Made by a program: the position numbers and the translations under genes. A model generated the notes under the pieces. That model had not been told where the DNA came from. It did not search any database and saw only the letters and a program-made list of their open reading frames with translations. Shown here piece by piece: positions 4,829 to 5,465 of a DNA stretch of 5,465 nucleotides (within the stretch, counting starts at the first letter, position 1; the number at the start of each line of letters is the position of its first letter). The stretch is from the NCBI GenBank assembly GCA_019420545.1, contig JAHZGZ010000219.1, forward strand, positions 1-5,465, in the 5' to 3' direction. The stretch is from Bacteroidales bacterium (GTDB lineage Bacteria > Bacteroidota > Bacteroidia > Bacteroidales > Muribaculaceae).

Positions 4829-5465
4829 TTACACGATAAGTGAATCTATCGGACTCTTAATCGGTTTGGGACTGATAAGTGACATTGCCATACTATCGGC
4901 TGTCGAATAGAATTTCTGAGTTAAGCCATGTTTCCTTTCAAATGTATATGATGTCCCGTCTGAAAGATATTCCCAAGTGGAATCCGAGAATACGAGTTTT
5001 GCAGAATCACCCTCAATTGTGATTGTTCCTGATATTGGTTTCCCGGAAGCATCTGTTCCGGTAAAGATAAGTTTGCCGTCTTTCAATTTTCCGATACAGT
5101 CGTTTATCTCCGTAAGACGATACAATCTTATAGAGACACAATACCCATTTTCCGCTCTGCTGATTACAAGAGTCGAGCCGTCATCTTGGTTTTCAAATTC
5201 ACCGAAATATTTATCATTATAAACATATTCGTCATTGCCGGGCACATAGGGCTCAAGCTCCACGGTCATGGGAGTGTCATTCTTCAATATCGGCAATGTC
5301 TTACCGATAGTACCAACGTAAGAGAACCGCAGTGAATCTCCGGTTTGTACTTCAATATGGAAATTTCCTAAAGTGTCGGCCAAAAACGTCTTGCCATCTG
5401 AGACTCGCGTTATAACAGTTTGTCTTAATGGGGATCCGTCCGGTCCATATATCACTTTACCATCA
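4829..5465 (-). CDS. Carboxypeptidase-regulatory-like domain protein, N-terminus off the right edge
   Basis: The last 211 residues are visible; the frame stays open through base 5465, so the true start lies outside the window and the GTG at 5455 is not the start. Counting from the first full codon, residues 2-70 read GKVIYGPDGSPLRQTVITRV, then FLADTLGNFHIEV and DSLRFSYVG. This is the pattern of the CarboxypepD_reg-like beta-sandwich (GxPL, then D..G.F.I.V, then L.FSYVG), common in Bacteroidetes outer-membrane and surface proteins. Residues 80-180 are beta-rich with YFGEFENQDDGSTLVI, GKLKDGKLIFTGTDASG and DSTWEYLSDGTSYTFER, resembling a lipocalin-like or small ligand-binding fold, though no named family is certain. 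The tail (SMAMSLISPKPIKSP) looks unstructured. It is probably exported or surface-exposed, but the signal peptide would be outside the window. It is the first visible gene of the accessory operon. Confidence 0.8.
   Translation of the reverse strand, partial: DGKVIYGPDGSPLRQTVITRVSDGKTFLADTLGNFHIEVQTGDSLRFSYVGTIGKTLPILKNDTPMTVELEPYVPGNDEYVYNDKYFGEFENQDDGSTLVISRAENGYCVSIRLYRLTEINDCIGKLKDGKLIFTGTDASGKPISGTITIEGDSAKLVFSDSTWEYLSDGTSYTFERKHGLTQKFYSTADSMAMSLISPKPIKSPIDSLIV

Noticed and set aside
1..5465. CRISPR array, tRNA, rRNA, insertion sequence or integrase
   Set aside because: No spaced direct repeats, no recognisable RNA gene and no transposase or integrase motifs were seen on either strand.

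Overview
The window looks like a chromosomal segment of a Bacteroidales bacterium, with a Muribaculaceae- or Bacteroides-like flavour. The signs are a DHH/DHHA1 phosphoesterase followed directly by a DUF4827-type lipoprotein, a promoter of the Bacteroidetes TTTG / TAnnTTTG form, lipoproteins with LSSC, LSGC and LAGC lipoboxes, and a carboxypeptidase-regulatory-like domain. Genus cannot be settled from sequence alone. Every gene I can support is on the minus strand, so transcription runs from right to left.

Left part (about 1-1590): GC-richer, conserved core genes. An NrnA-type DHH phosphoesterase (518-1546) is followed 31 bases later by a DUF4827-like lipoprotein (486 down to the window edge). 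A well-formed Bacteroidetes promoter (1553-1585) drives the pair and implies an almost leaderless nrnA transcript. An 18-bp perfect palindrome (1583-1600) overlaps the -33 element and separates this unit from the next.

Right part (about 1610-5465): visibly AT-richer accessory DNA with small, poorly known genes packed head to tail. In transcription order they are: the C-terminal part of a protein with a carboxypeptidase-regulatory-like domain and a beta-rich domain (4829 to beyond the right edge); a small protein (4504/4520-4804); a two-helix membrane protein (4278-4499); an HNH-type protein with extra Cys/His motifs (3465-4229); a hypothetical protein (2787/2884-3441); a lipoprotein (2321-2794); and a second lipoprotein broken in two (1610-2253).

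The main observation is that three of these seven accessory genes carry frame disruptions, and undoing each gives a more convincing protein and gene junction. One is a perfect 10-bp tandem duplication (4548-4567). The second is a frameshift beside an imperfect 10-bp tandem repeat (2961-2980). The third lies in an A7 tract (2051-2057) that also forms a textbook -1 slippery heptamer. The restored hypothetical protein (2787-3441) also appears paralogous to the next lipoprotein (2321-2794). The HNH protein appears to have Asn at two positions where I expect His. The cluster is best read as a horizontally variable cell-envelope and nuclease-like cassette undergoing decay or on/off switching; its function is unknown. 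With the disruptions corrected, no gene-free stretch exceeds 70 bases.
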